Below are positions 1-6,306 of a DNA stretch of 11,437 nucleotides, in pieces. The notes under the pieces were generated by a model. That model was not told where the DNA came from. It saw only the letters and a list, made by a program, of their open reading frames with translations, and did no database searches. A program made the translations under genes and the position numbers. The stretch is from Bacillota bacterium. Lineage in GTDB: Bacteria; Bacillota_E; JAJZYS01; JAJYTV01. Position 1 is the first letter of the stretch; each line of letters opens with the position of its first letter. The stretch is taken from NCBI GenBank assembly GCA_021845645.1, contig JAJZVM010000133.1, positions 1 through 11,437 of the forward strand, written 5' to 3'.

Positions 1-746
1 CGATCTCGGGGCGGCTCCGCAAGGCCCAGGGCATGGTCGCAGGAAAGCACCATGGCACCCTTCGGCCCCAGCTCCCCGCCGGCAGGGCTACGGCCCTGCA
101 GCACGCCGGGATAGACCGCCCAGGGTCCGCCCTCCAGCAGGATCCTGCGCCTGTGGACATGGCCGAGCGCCCAGTAGTCCATGCCCGCCTGCCGCAGGTC
201 GTCGAGGCTGCAAGGCGCGTACTGGGCATGCTCCGGGTCACCCACGTTGCAGTGCAGGAGCCCGATCTGCAGGCCGCCACCCCCCCGGTGGAAGAGCCGG
301 GCGAGGTTGCGGCTCTCCTCCCGCTCGCGGAACGAGATGCCGTGCACGGTGGCGAGGGTCACGCCGTCCGCCGCCACGGGGACGGACCGCACCTCGTCGG
401 CGGGAAACACCACCGTACCTGCAGGCAGGGCAGCGCCATCGCCCCACTGCGAAAGGGGGTCATGGTTGCCGTGGACGATGAAGGTGCGCACGCCCTGGCG
501 CGAGAGGCGTTCGAGACCGCTGCGCAGACGACGCTGCGCGCGGATTCCCCGCTCGGAACCGTCGTAGATGTCGCCCGCCAGCAACAGGATCGCCGCCTGC
601 TCCCTGAGGCAGAGCTCGACGAGGTCGTCAAAGGCGTCGAGCGATGCCTCCCGCAATGCCTCCGCAACCAAGGGTGCCATCCTGCCCAGGCCGCTGCATG
701 GTGTATCGAGATGAAGATCGGCGGCGTGCACAACGGTGAAGCGCAC
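1..746 (-). CDS. Metallophosphoesterase, SbcD/YhaO-type DNA repair exonuclease (3' end outside window)
   Basis: This is the N-terminal ~248 residues of a calcineurin-like phosphoesterase of the DNA repair exonuclease family (COG0420 type); the gene leaves the window on the left. The metal-ligand motifs are visible in order: D10-L-H12, GD (58-59) with D62, GNHD at 93-96, H165, and GHVH at 195-198. These bind two Mn-type ions in the family and support a cytoplasmic nuclease role. The start is a GTG preceded by GAGGAGG with an 8-nt gap, and translation from it opens directly into the first strand (VRFTVVHAADLHLD). YhaO-like proteins usually pair with a large AAA/SMC-like ATPase (YhaN/SbcC type) encoded just downstream. 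That partner would lie left of position 1, so it cannot be checked here. The gene diverges from the flavin reductase gene. The family call is firm; the exact subfamily (YhaO versus SbcD) is inferred. Confidence 0.9.
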   Translation of the reverse strand, partial: MRFTVVHAADLHLDTPCSGLGRMAPLVAEALREASLDAFDDLVELCLREQAAILLLAGDIYDGSERGIRAQRRLRSGLERLSRQGVRTFIVHGNHDPLSQWGDGAALPAGTVVFPADEVRSVPVAADGVTLATVHGISFREREESRNLARLFHRGGGGLQIGLLHCNVGDPEHAQYAPCSLDDLRQAGMDYWALGHVHRRRILLEGGPWAVYPGVLQGRSPAGGELGPKGAMVLSCDHALGLAEPPRD

Positions 747-838
747 GGCTCGGGCCTCCTCGGCAAACGCTGAATGCCTCTGGACGCATCAATTTCCTGT
801 GGCAGGGCCAACCTCCTGTCGGCGAAGCCGCGGGTTGG

Positions 839-867
839 TTGCTCCACTATTCCCGAAGTGCTATGTT
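839..867 (+). promoter_or_regulatory. Putative promoter of the FMN reductase gene
   Basis: TTGCTC (839-844), a 17-nt spacer and TATGTT (862-867) fit a housekeeping sigma promoter. They sit in a locally AT-rich patch of an otherwise GC-rich region. Transcription would start near 874, giving a leader of about 34 nt before the GTG at 908. The match is partial (3/6 at -35, 4/6 at -10). Confidence 0.4.
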
Positions 868-875
868 TCTCATAG
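861..875. promoter_or_regulatory. Inverted repeat CTATG-N5-CATAG overlapping the -10 (candidate operator)
   Basis: CTATG (861-865) and CATAG (871-875) are perfect 5-bp arms around TTTCT. The repeat covers the predicted -10 box and start point of the reductase gene, where a repressor would block transcription. No regulator gene is adjacent, so the binding protein is unknown. The arms are short and chance symmetry is possible. Confidence 0.35.
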
Positions 876-907
876 TTATACCTCACATCCAGGGAGGAGA
901 GAACCTC

Positions 908-1486
908 GTGAACGACAGCACCATCCGCATCGGCGGCATCTCCGGCAGTCTGCGCAAGGGCTCATACAATCTCATGCTGCTGCGCGCGGCAGCCGATCTG
1001 ATGCCTGAGGAAGTCCAGTACGAGGAGATCCCGATCGGCGATCTGCCTCTTTACAACCAGGACCTCGACGGCGACAGGCCACCCGAGGCCGTGGAGGTGT
1101 TCCGGGAGCGGGTCAAGCGTGCGGACGGCCTGCTCTTCGCGGTGCCGGAGTACAACTACTCGCTCACGGGGGCGCTCAAGAACGCTCTCGACTGGGCCAG
1201 CCGCCCTGTCACCGACTCTGGCCTCTTCGACAAGCCCGCGGCGATCATGGGGGCCTCACAAGGCACGTTCGGAACCGTGCGGGCCCAACTCCACTTCCGG
1301 CACGTCGCGGTGTTCACGAACATGCACCTCGTCAACAAGCCCGAGATTCTGGTGCGCGACCCCCAGGCGAAGTTCTCGCCCGACGGCCGCCTGCAGGACG
1401 AGGACACCCGCAGGCTCCTCTCCCAGTTGGTGACGGAGCTCGTCCGCTGGACGAAGGTACTGGCGCCCGCCGCGACCCTGCGCTAG
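908..1486 (+). CDS. NADPH-dependent FMN reductase family protein (ChrR/YieF-like)
   Basis: A 192-residue cytoplasmic flavoprotein of the NADPH-dependent FMN reductase (flavodoxin-like) family. The FMN phosphate-binding loop GSLRKGSYN is at residues 13-21. The family signature PEYNYS with GALKNALDW is at 80-96. A second flavin-contact loop, GASQGTFG, is at 115-122. Members reduce FMN, quinones, azo dyes or chromate with NAD(P)H; the substrate cannot be read from the sequence. The start is GTG 908, with GGGAGGAG at 892-899 and an 8-nt gap. The in-frame ATG at 863 falls in the predicted promoter and lacks a ribosome site. The gene diverges from the phosphoesterase gene and lies upstream of a ChrB-domain gene, which makes a chromate or oxidative-stress role attractive. 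However, 252 bp with a strong hairpin separate the two, so a shared transcript is doubtful. Confidence 0.93.
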   Translation: MNDSTIRIGGISGSLRKGSYNLMLLRAAADLMPEEVQYEEIPIGDLPLYNQDLDGDRPPEAVEVFRERVKRADGLLFAVPEYNYSLTGALKNALDWASRPVTDSGLFDKPAAIMGASQGTFGTVRAQLHFRHVAVFTNMHLVNKPEILVRDPQAKFSPDGRLQDEDTRRLLSQLVTELVRWTKVLAPAATLR

Positions 1487-1493
1487 AGCGGCC

Positions 1494-1530
1494 AGGGCGG
1501 GGAGCGCGGCGGGAGCGCGACCCCTGCCCT
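1494..1530 (+). terminator. Strong hairpin just after the FMN reductase stop
   Basis: Positions 1494-1502 pair with 1522-1530 (9 bp including one G-U pair). An inner GCGC/GCGC pairing (1504-1507 with 1515-1518) lies in the loop. The hairpin starts 8 nt after the stop codon. No T-tract follows, so it is either an imperfect terminator or an mRNA 3'-end stabiliser. Confidence 0.45.
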
Positions 1531-1607
1531 AGGCGTGCGGCCAGGTGCCCCTGATGCGCGACGGCGCGAAGGTCGGCGCGGAGGTGGCAAGGCTTCTGGG
1601 CCATGGA

Positions 1608-1633
1608 GTGCGGGACTCGGCGAATTCCCGCAC
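1608..1633. repeat. Inverted repeat with perfect 8-bp arms upstream of the ChrB-domain gene
   Basis: GTGCGGGA (1608-1615) and TCCCGCAC (1626-1633) are exact reverse complements around a 10-nt spacer. The repeat lies about 105 bp upstream of the next gene. It may be an operator, or a second hairpin ending read-through from the reductase gene; no T-run follows on either strand. Confidence 0.45.
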
Positions 1634-1664
1634 CGTCCTCAGACGGCTCGCATCGCACCAAACC

Positions 1665-1702
1665 GCGGCCGCTTGTCGCCGACGCGGCCGCCGGTGTACG
1701 GT
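1665..1702 (+). promoter_or_regulatory. Putative ChrB-operon promoter with two identical palindromes
   Basis: The 8-bp palindrome GCGGCCGC occurs at 1665-1672 and again at 1684-1691, 19 bp apart start to start. Both copies are preceded by C. Between them is a possible -35 TTGTCG (1673-1678), with a possible -10 TACGGT (1697-1702) after an 18-nt spacer. The promoter match is weak. The spacing, close to two helical turns, would suit a dimeric regulator binding across the promoter. In GC-rich DNA such palindromes also arise by chance. Confidence 0.3.
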
Positions 1703-1738
1703 GGGTGCGGTGATGCGAGGCGTCTGGGAGGCCTTTTT

Positions 1739-2173
1739 ATGAAGTGGGTAACGCGCAAGAACGCCAACGTCGACCGGATCGCCTGCCCCTGGCTGATCTC
1801 CCGCTTCGTCGATCCCGAGGCCGAGTATCTCTTCGTGCCGGGTGACGAGGTCATGACCGTCGCGGAGCGCGAAGGTGCCATCCCGTTCGACGTCAAGGGT
1901 GTCGAGCTCGGCCACGTCGACGGACGCTGCAGCTTCGAATCGATCATGCGCAAGTACGACCTCGGGGACCCGGCGCTCGAACTCCTTGCCAAGATTGTGC
2001 ACGGCGCCGATGTGGCGGACGATCGCGACATCGTGCCGGAAGCGGCTGGGCTCTACGCTGCGGCCAACGGCTTCGCGCTCCTGCACGGCGACGACGACCA
2101 TGCCAAGATCCGCCTCGAGACGCCGCTCTACGATGCCCTCTACCGCTGGTGCCAATCCCGGGTCGGGGCCTAG
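1739..2173 (+). CDS. Stand-alone ChrB C-terminal domain protein (chromate resistance family)
   Basis: A 144-residue soluble protein that is essentially only the C-terminal domain of ChrB (chromate-resistance family, Pfam Chrome_Resist type). It begins MKWVTRKNANVDRIACPWLI, typical of the domain. Conserved potential metal or redox residues are C16, H59 (GHVDGR), C64, H88 (IVHGAD) and D91. Full-length ChrB carries an extra N-terminal half linked to regulation; that half is absent here. The start is ATG 1739, with GGGAGG at 1726-1731 and a 7-nt gap. The gene is followed after 16 bp by an MFS permease, so the two are almost certainly one operon. ChrB-family proteins are associated with chromate-responsive control of chrA or with chromate resistance; the biochemical role of the isolated domain is not established. 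The domain call is strong; a chromate function here is inference. Confidence 0.87.
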   Translation: MKWVTRKNANVDRIACPWLISRFVDPEAEYLFVPGDEVMTVAEREGAIPFDVKGVELGHVDGRCSFESIMRKYDLGDPALELLAKIVHGADVADDRDIVPEAAGLYAAANGFALLHGDDDHAKIRLETPLYDALYRWCQSRVGA

Positions 2174-2189
2174 TTTCCTGCTGCGACGC

Positions 2190-3392
2190 ATGGCATCGCC
2201 AGACGGCGGAAGAGACGCGCGACGCATCCTCTGGGCGACCGCCCTGCGCAACTTCGGCTACGGTCTGGTCTCGGTCGAAGTGGCGCTCTACTGGCGCGGA
2301 CACGGCATCCCAGCCATCGAGATCGGCCTCCTCTTTACAGTCGCGCTGCTCGCCAGCGGCGGCATGAGCGCCTTGGCGGGCCGTCTCGGCGCCGCGCTCG
2401 GCAGGCGCCGCACCCTGCTGCTGCTCTCTCTCGGCATCAGTCTCGGCGGCGTCCTGCTCGCCACCAGCAGCGCTCTGCCGGTGCTTGCGCTCGCGAGTCT
2501 TCTCGCCACATTCAGCCCGACCGGCAAGGACGTCGCGGCCATGCTGCCGCTCGAGCAGGCGGCCCTGGCCAATCTGAGCGCCGGCGACCGCCGCATGACG
2601 CTCTACGCCCGCTACAACATGACAGCCGCGCTCGCGGGGGCCTTCGGCGCACTCGCGGTCGCCGCCCTTCCTCCCGGCCTCAGCGGCGCTCCGGCATTCT
2701 GGCTCTACGCGGCGATCGGCCTCGGTATCGCCAGCCTCTACAGCGGCCTTTCGCCTGCAGTCGAGGAGGGAGGCGGCGAGGGCAAAAACAGGGGCTCGGG
2801 CCGCCTAGTCCAAAGCCGCGGCATTGTCCTGCGCCTGACGGCGCTCTTCGGCGTCGACGCCCTCGCAGGCGGCCTGGTCGCGCAGGGCATCGCGGTGCTC
2901 TGGCTGCATGAGCGCTTCGGCATCGCCGCCGGCGCGGCCGGAGTGCTGTTCTTCGCGACGAACCTCGCCATGGCCCTCTCGCAACTCGCGGCGCCCTACC
3001 TTGCGCGACGTTTCGGGCTTCTCAACACCATGGTCTTCACGCATCTGCCGTCCAACATCCTGCTGCTGCTCGTCGCCTTCGCGCCCAACTTCCCCCTGGC
3101 CGCCGCCCTGCTCGTCCTGCGCAGTCTCCTCTCGCAACTGGACGTGCCGACGCGGCAGGCCTACACGATGGCGCTCGTGACCCCCGAGGAGCAGGGCGCG
3201 GCGGCGGGGGTGACGGCCGCGGTGCGCGGCACGGCGTCCGCCGTTTCGCCCGCGATCACGGGCCTCGCCCTTTCGCTCGCCGCCATGGGGCTGCCTTTCA
3301 TCCTCGCCGGGGCGATGAAGTCCCTGTACGACCTCGCGCTCTGGGCCGTATTCCGCGGGGTGCCGATCCAGCAAGGCGAAGGGGGAATGTGA
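2190..3392 (+). CDS. MFS transporter, co-transcribed with the ChrB-domain gene
   Basis: A 400-residue inner-membrane permease of the major facilitator superfamily with about 12 hydrophobic helices in two halves. The halves are joined by a hydrophilic loop near residues 186-208. A motif-A-like loop, GRLGAALGRRR, lies between helices 2 and 3 (residues 64-74). The segment DVPTRQAYTMAL in the second half, followed by a PEEQGAAAG loop, is typical of this MFS branch. ATG 2190 is the only usual start before the frame runs into the ChrB-domain gene. It has no clear Shine-Dalgarno site and lies 16 nt after the previous stop, so translation is probably coupled. No chrA is present; the permease occupies the place next to the ChrB domain where a chromate transporter might be expected. 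The substrate is unknown. It converges on the helicase gene with only 16 bp between stops and no visible terminator. Confidence 0.88.
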   Translation: MASPDGGRDARRILWATALRNFGYGLVSVEVALYWRGHGIPAIEIGLLFTVALLASGGMSALAGRLGAALGRRRTLLLLSLGISLGGVLLATSSALPVLALASLLATFSPTGKDVAAMLPLEQAALANLSAGDRRMTLYARYNMTAALAGAFGALAVAALPPGLSGAPAFWLYAAIGLGIASLYSGLSPAVEEGGGEGKNRGSGRLVQSRGIVLRLTALFGVDALAGGLVAQGIAVLWLHERFGIAAGAAGVLFFATNLAMALSQLAAPYLARRFGLLNTMVFTHLPSNILLLLVAFAPNFPLAAALLVLRSLLSQLDVPTRQAYTMALVTPEEQGAAAGVTAAVRGTASAVSPAITGLALSLAAMGLPFILAGAMKSLYDLALWAVFRGVPIQQGEGGM

Positions 3393-3408
3393 GTCGCACC
3401 CACGGCTG

Positions 3409-5496
3409 TCACCGCCCGCCGGGACTGCCACCCTCGGTTGCTGCGCCGTCGGCCTCGCTCAGCTGCGTCACCGAGCGGCGCACGATGTCGGCACCGGCGA
3501 CGAGAGGCGTGAGCGGTCCCTGATGCAGCAGCAGCACCCGGTTCTGCGCGCGGCTCGCGAGGACGAAGAGATCCGAGGCCCTTTGGGGCGTGGCGGGCAA
3601 GGTGCGGGCGTCCGCGCCGAGGACGAGCACGAGGTCGAATTCAAGTCCGGCCGCCTCTGTGCGCGTGCCGATGAAGGGCTCGCGCCCCTGCGGGAAGGCA
3701 GCTCTGCGCGCTTTGGCGCGAACGTCCTCGCTGCGCGCCGGGTCTGCGCACAAGATCGCGGCGGTGGTGCGCGGCAGGGCCTGCAGGAGCTGCACCGCCG
3801 CCGCCGCGATGTCGAGCCCGGCCGCGATCTCCACCGCCACGACAGGCGGCGCCTCGCGAGCGATCGCCTCGATCGGGAGGAACGGCAGCTCCATCTTCGG
3901 GCCAAGCACGTTGAGCAGCGCCACGATGGCCGGCGTCGACCGGTAGTTGATGCCGAGGTAGCGCACGAGGGGCTGGGCGAAGCCGAGCCGGGCGAGCTCG
4001 CTCCAGTCCCCCAGCCCGGTGAGGAGCGGATCGCGTTGCGCCAGGTCGCCGAGCACGGTGAAGGTTGCGTCCGGAACGGCGCGGCGCAGCACCTCGTAGG
4101 CGAGGGGCGCCACGTTCTGCCCCTCGTCGACCACGACATGGTGCAGGCCGCGCAGCCGCCGGCCTGTCAGCACGAGGCGCCAGTAGGCGAGGGCCGGCAG
4201 GTCGCCCAGGCCAAGGCGCGGGTTGTCGCCCCTCGCCCGCAGCAGCGCGAGCTGGGCATCAGGCGGCGAGACGGGCGGCAGATGACGGTCGACGAGGCCC
4301 GACGCCTTGGCATCGATCTCGGCCTCGACCCGCCTGTATCGGGTCTTGTCGCTCTCGTCCCAGCCGATCGACAGTTCGCGCAGGATGCGATCCTTCGCGG
4401 GGCGGGCGATCCGCTCGCGCAGCGCGCGGCGCATCTCGTCGTAGGCGTCGGGGGTCAGGCTTTCGCACGCGGCCTGGAGGTCAGACTGCTCGATGCGCCA
4501 ACCTTCCCCCGCAACCGGCGCGGCGGCGGCCAGCCCGCGAAGCCCCTCGGCCACCCTGCCCTGCAGCCATTCCTCGATGGCCCGCTTGAAATCCGCGTGG
4601 CCGCGCCGCGGATCGGACGACTGCCCCGGCAGATCGACCCCGGCATACTCCGCGAGCCACCCGTCGACCGACTCCTGCCGAACGCCCTGCACACCGAAGC
4701 TCGGCAGGACGGCCTCCATGTATTCCACAAGGGCCCGGGACGGCGAAAGGATGAGACAGGCGTCCGCCTTCAGGCGGCGACTTGGGTCGGTGGCCGCATC
4801 GGTCACGAGGTAGGCTACGCGCATTTGCCCGATCTGCGTCTTGCCCGAGCCCGGCACGCCGTGGACGACCAGCAATGGCACCCGCTCGAAGATGGCCTGG
4901 CTCTGCTGCCGGCCGATCGTGCGCACGATGCTGCCCGCCTTCTCCCCCGCCATCGCCAGCACGCGGCCGAGGAAGGGGTCGCCCGACACGACGCCTGTCG
5001 CGCCGTAGCCAGAAAGCGCATCGCCCATGTCGACGATGCGCAGGTCCTTGATCTCGAAGCGGCGCTTCAACAGGGTGCGTCCGCGGAACGCCCCCACCTC
5101 GATCAGCTCCGGCTGCTCCGCGAAGGCACGCGCCATGGGTACCGTCCAGTGGATCATCTGCGCGCCGCCTGCGGCGGACAGGTCTGTCCAGTCGTCGAGC
5201 ACCTCCGAAAGGTAGTAGCGCTCGATCTCCTCCTGTCCGTCCGCACGCACGTCCATGCGTGCGTAGTACGGTCGCTGGCGCCAGATCACCACATGCTCGA
5301 GATCGGCGATGCGCTCGCGCCGGTAGGCGGCAAGCCGCCATGCGACGGCGTCCTGCGTGCGCCGGAATTCGGCCTCGCGTGCCAGGCGCTCCTCGCGCGT
5401 CGCGTCGAGCAGATAGGTCAGGCCCTCGACGGTGGCGTCGAGTACCTCCTGCTCCTCGGCCAGCGTCAGGAAGCGCCCAGGCTCGGTGTCCCCCAT
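3409..5496 (-). CDS. helD: HelD-like UvrD/Rep superfamily 1 helicase
   Basis: A 695-residue SF1A ATPase. Walker A GVPGSGKT is at 213-220 (K219), Walker B DEGQ at 457-460, motif IV LGINYRS at 514-520, motif V AAGLEFD near 615-621, and an arginine-containing motif VI ASRAQNR near 647-653. The region before Walker A matches HelD rather than UvrD. It has an N-terminal helical segment (residues ~10-75), then RPYYARMDV (compare PYFGRID in HelD), a YYLSE stretch, IHWTVPMARAF (compare WRAPI) and IVRTIGRQQ just before the P-loop. HelD binds RNA polymerase and removes it from stalled complexes using ATP. The long gap between Walker A and B agrees with the HelD-specific insertion. The ATG is preceded by GGGAGG with a 5-nt gap; in-frame sequence further upstream is arginine-rich and non-coding in character. 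The N-terminal arm looks shorter than in Bacillus HelD (~774 residues in total). A HelD role is inferred; the helicase fold is certain. Confidence 0.85.
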   Translation of the reverse strand: MGDTEPGRFLTLAEEQEVLDATVEGLTYLLDATREERLAREAEFRRTQDAVAWRLAAYRRERIADLEHVVIWRQRPYYARMDVRADGQEEIERYYLSEVLDDWTDLSAAGGAQMIHWTVPMARAFAEQPELIEVGAFRGRTLLKRRFEIKDLRIVDMGDALSGYGATGVVSGDPFLGRVLAMAGEKAGSIVRTIGRQQSQAIFERVPLLVVHGVPGSGKTQIGQMRVAYLVTDAATDPSRRLKADACLILSPSRALVEYMEAVLPSFGVQGVRQESVDGWLAEYAGVDLPGQSSDPRRGHADFKRAIEEWLQGRVAEGLRGLAAAAPVAGEGWRIEQSDLQAACESLTPDAYDEMRRALRERIARPAKDRILRELSIGWDESDKTRYRRVEAEIDAKASGLVDRHLPPVSPPDAQLALLRARGDNPRLGLGDLPALAYWRLVLTGRRLRGLHHVVVDEGQNVAPLAYEVLRRAVPDATFTVLGDLAQRDPLLTGLGDWSELARLGFAQPLVRYLGINYRSTPAIVALLNVLGPKMELPFLPIEAIAREAPPVVAVEIAAGLDIAAAAVQLLQALPRTTAAILCADPARSEDVRAKARRAAFPQGREPFIGTRTEAAGLEFDLVLVLGADARTLPATPQRASDLFVLASRAQNRVLLLHQGPLTPLVAGADIVRRSVTQLSEADGAATEGGSPGGR

Positions 5497-5535
5497 GTTT
5501 CCCTCCCTCTCCCGCCCGCAGGACACGGGCAAAGG

Positions 5536-5557
5536 GCCGTGCGCAAGGACGCACGGC
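5536..5557 (-). other. Perfect 8-bp hairpin in the helicase 5' leader
   Basis: GCCGTGCG (5536-5543) and CGCACGGC (5550-5557) are exact complements around a 6-nt loop. On the minus-strand transcript the hairpin would sit within a few nucleotides of the predicted 5' end and about 40 nt before the helicase start codon. No T-run follows it, so it is probably not a terminator. It could stabilise the mRNA or act as an operator. Confidence 0.5.
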
Positions 5558-5569
5558 AGTGAGGGTGTT

Positions 5570-5599
5570 ATTCTACTAGGCCGCCCGGGAAGGACGCAA
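5570..5599 (-). promoter_or_regulatory. Putative promoter of the HelD-like gene
   Basis: Read on the minus strand, TTGCGT (5599-5594), an 18-nt spacer and TAGAAT (5575-5570) resemble a housekeeping promoter. The -10 lies in the only AT-rich patch of this GC-rich gap. Transcription would start near 5563, giving a leader of about 65 nt. The -10 matches 5/6 of consensus and the -35 3/6. Confidence 0.45.
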
Positions 5600-5925
5600 G
5601 CGGTTCGGCGCCCCTTCGCCGCCGCCCGGGGCCCTATGCGGACAGCCTGCGCCCGGCGACGCTCGCACCATGGCCCCCTCGCGTGCACCACGCGCCCTGC
5701 GGCCATCCGGCCGCGGCGTGGCAGGCGCGTTCCTGCAGCAGCGCGAGACGGCCGCCGTTCGAGGCGAAGCGCCGGCTGAGGTCCCCGTGGCGCGCCGGAC
5801 CGGGCAGGCAGGGGCCATACCAGGCGCTATCTCCCCACTGGCAACCGGTCCGACACTCGCCCGCGCCCCGGCCGCTTAGGGACGCGATCCTTGCGACTCC
5901 TCACTCGCGTGGGCGAGGACGGAAG
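5600..5925. other. Non-coding gap between the helicase and TM2 genes
   Basis: I see no convincing gene here. Short open frames on both strands are rich in Arg, Pro, Ala and Gly and lack ribosome sites. One minus-strand frame, open from about 5900 to 5634, has an unusual Cys/Trp content but no ATG, GTG or TTG start. A strong hairpin lies at 5697-5716 (GCGGCC-ATCC-GGCCGC extended by one C-G and one T-G pair); with no T-run it is at best a weak terminator for the TM2 gene. Confidence 0.5.
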
Positions 5926-6261
5926 TCAGACGGTGCGGTGCGCCAGGGGGCGGCCGTAGCCATCCGTCATGCTGTCGGTGGCGATCAGGATGATGTCGAT
6001 CAGCCACCACACGCCAAGTCCGCCGAAGGTGATCAGCTTGAGTATGCCGGTGCCGATATGGCCCATATAGAAGCGGTCGACGCCGAGGTTGCCGAGGAAG
6101 ATCGAGAGCAGGAGGGCTACGAGCCAGTCCTTGGCCAGCGGGTCATAGGTGCGCAGTCCGGTCGGGACCCCGCAGTGGACGCAGACGACCGCCCGCGCAT
6201 CGATCTCCTTGCCGCAGGCTCGGCAGAAGGCGCGCTGACCCGGATCGGATGACGTGCCCAT
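5926..6261 (-). CDS. Zinc-ribbon plus TM2-domain small membrane protein
   Basis: A 111-residue protein with two parts. The N-terminus carries a zinc ribbon with C13-x2-C16 and C27-x2-C30. The rest is a TM2 domain: a polar PLAKDW entry, a first helix around 47-60, the signature GVDRFYMGH at 60-68, then a second hydrophobic stretch at ~70-95 ending in an acidic DSMTDGYG tail. TM2 proteins are small bacterial membrane proteins of mostly unknown function, and the zinc-ribbon fusion is a common architecture. ATG 6261 is chosen because GAGGGG precedes it by 7 nt; an in-frame GTG 15 nt upstream has a poorer site. It lies 45 bp downstream of the acetyltransferase gene on the same strand, so they are probably one operon. 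No functional link between the two is known to me. Confidence 0.88.
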   Translation of the reverse strand: MGTSSDPGQRAFCRACGKEIDARAVVCVHCGVPTGLRTYDPLAKDWLVALLLSIFLGNLGVDRFYMGHIGTGILKLITFGGLGVWWLIDIILIATDSMTDGYGRPLAHRTV

Positions 6262-6306
6262 GGTCTCACCCCTCACATTGCAGACCAGCTCCGGTGGCGC
6301 CGGGTT

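Noticed and set aside
839..907. In-frame upstream start for the FMN reductase
   Set aside because: The extra residues lie over the predicted promoter and lack a ribosome site. GTG 908 has a strong one and starts just before the first flavodoxin strand.
3393..3408. Search for a terminator between the converging MFS and helicase genes
   Set aside because: Only 16 bp separate the stop codons and no hairpin or T-run is visible there.
3523..5562. Long plus-strand open frame (679 codons) opposite the helicase gene
   Set aside because: It is antisense to a gene with complete helicase motifs. Its composition is Arg/Gln/His/Glu-rich with no domain I recognise, as expected from high-GC codon bias on the other strand.
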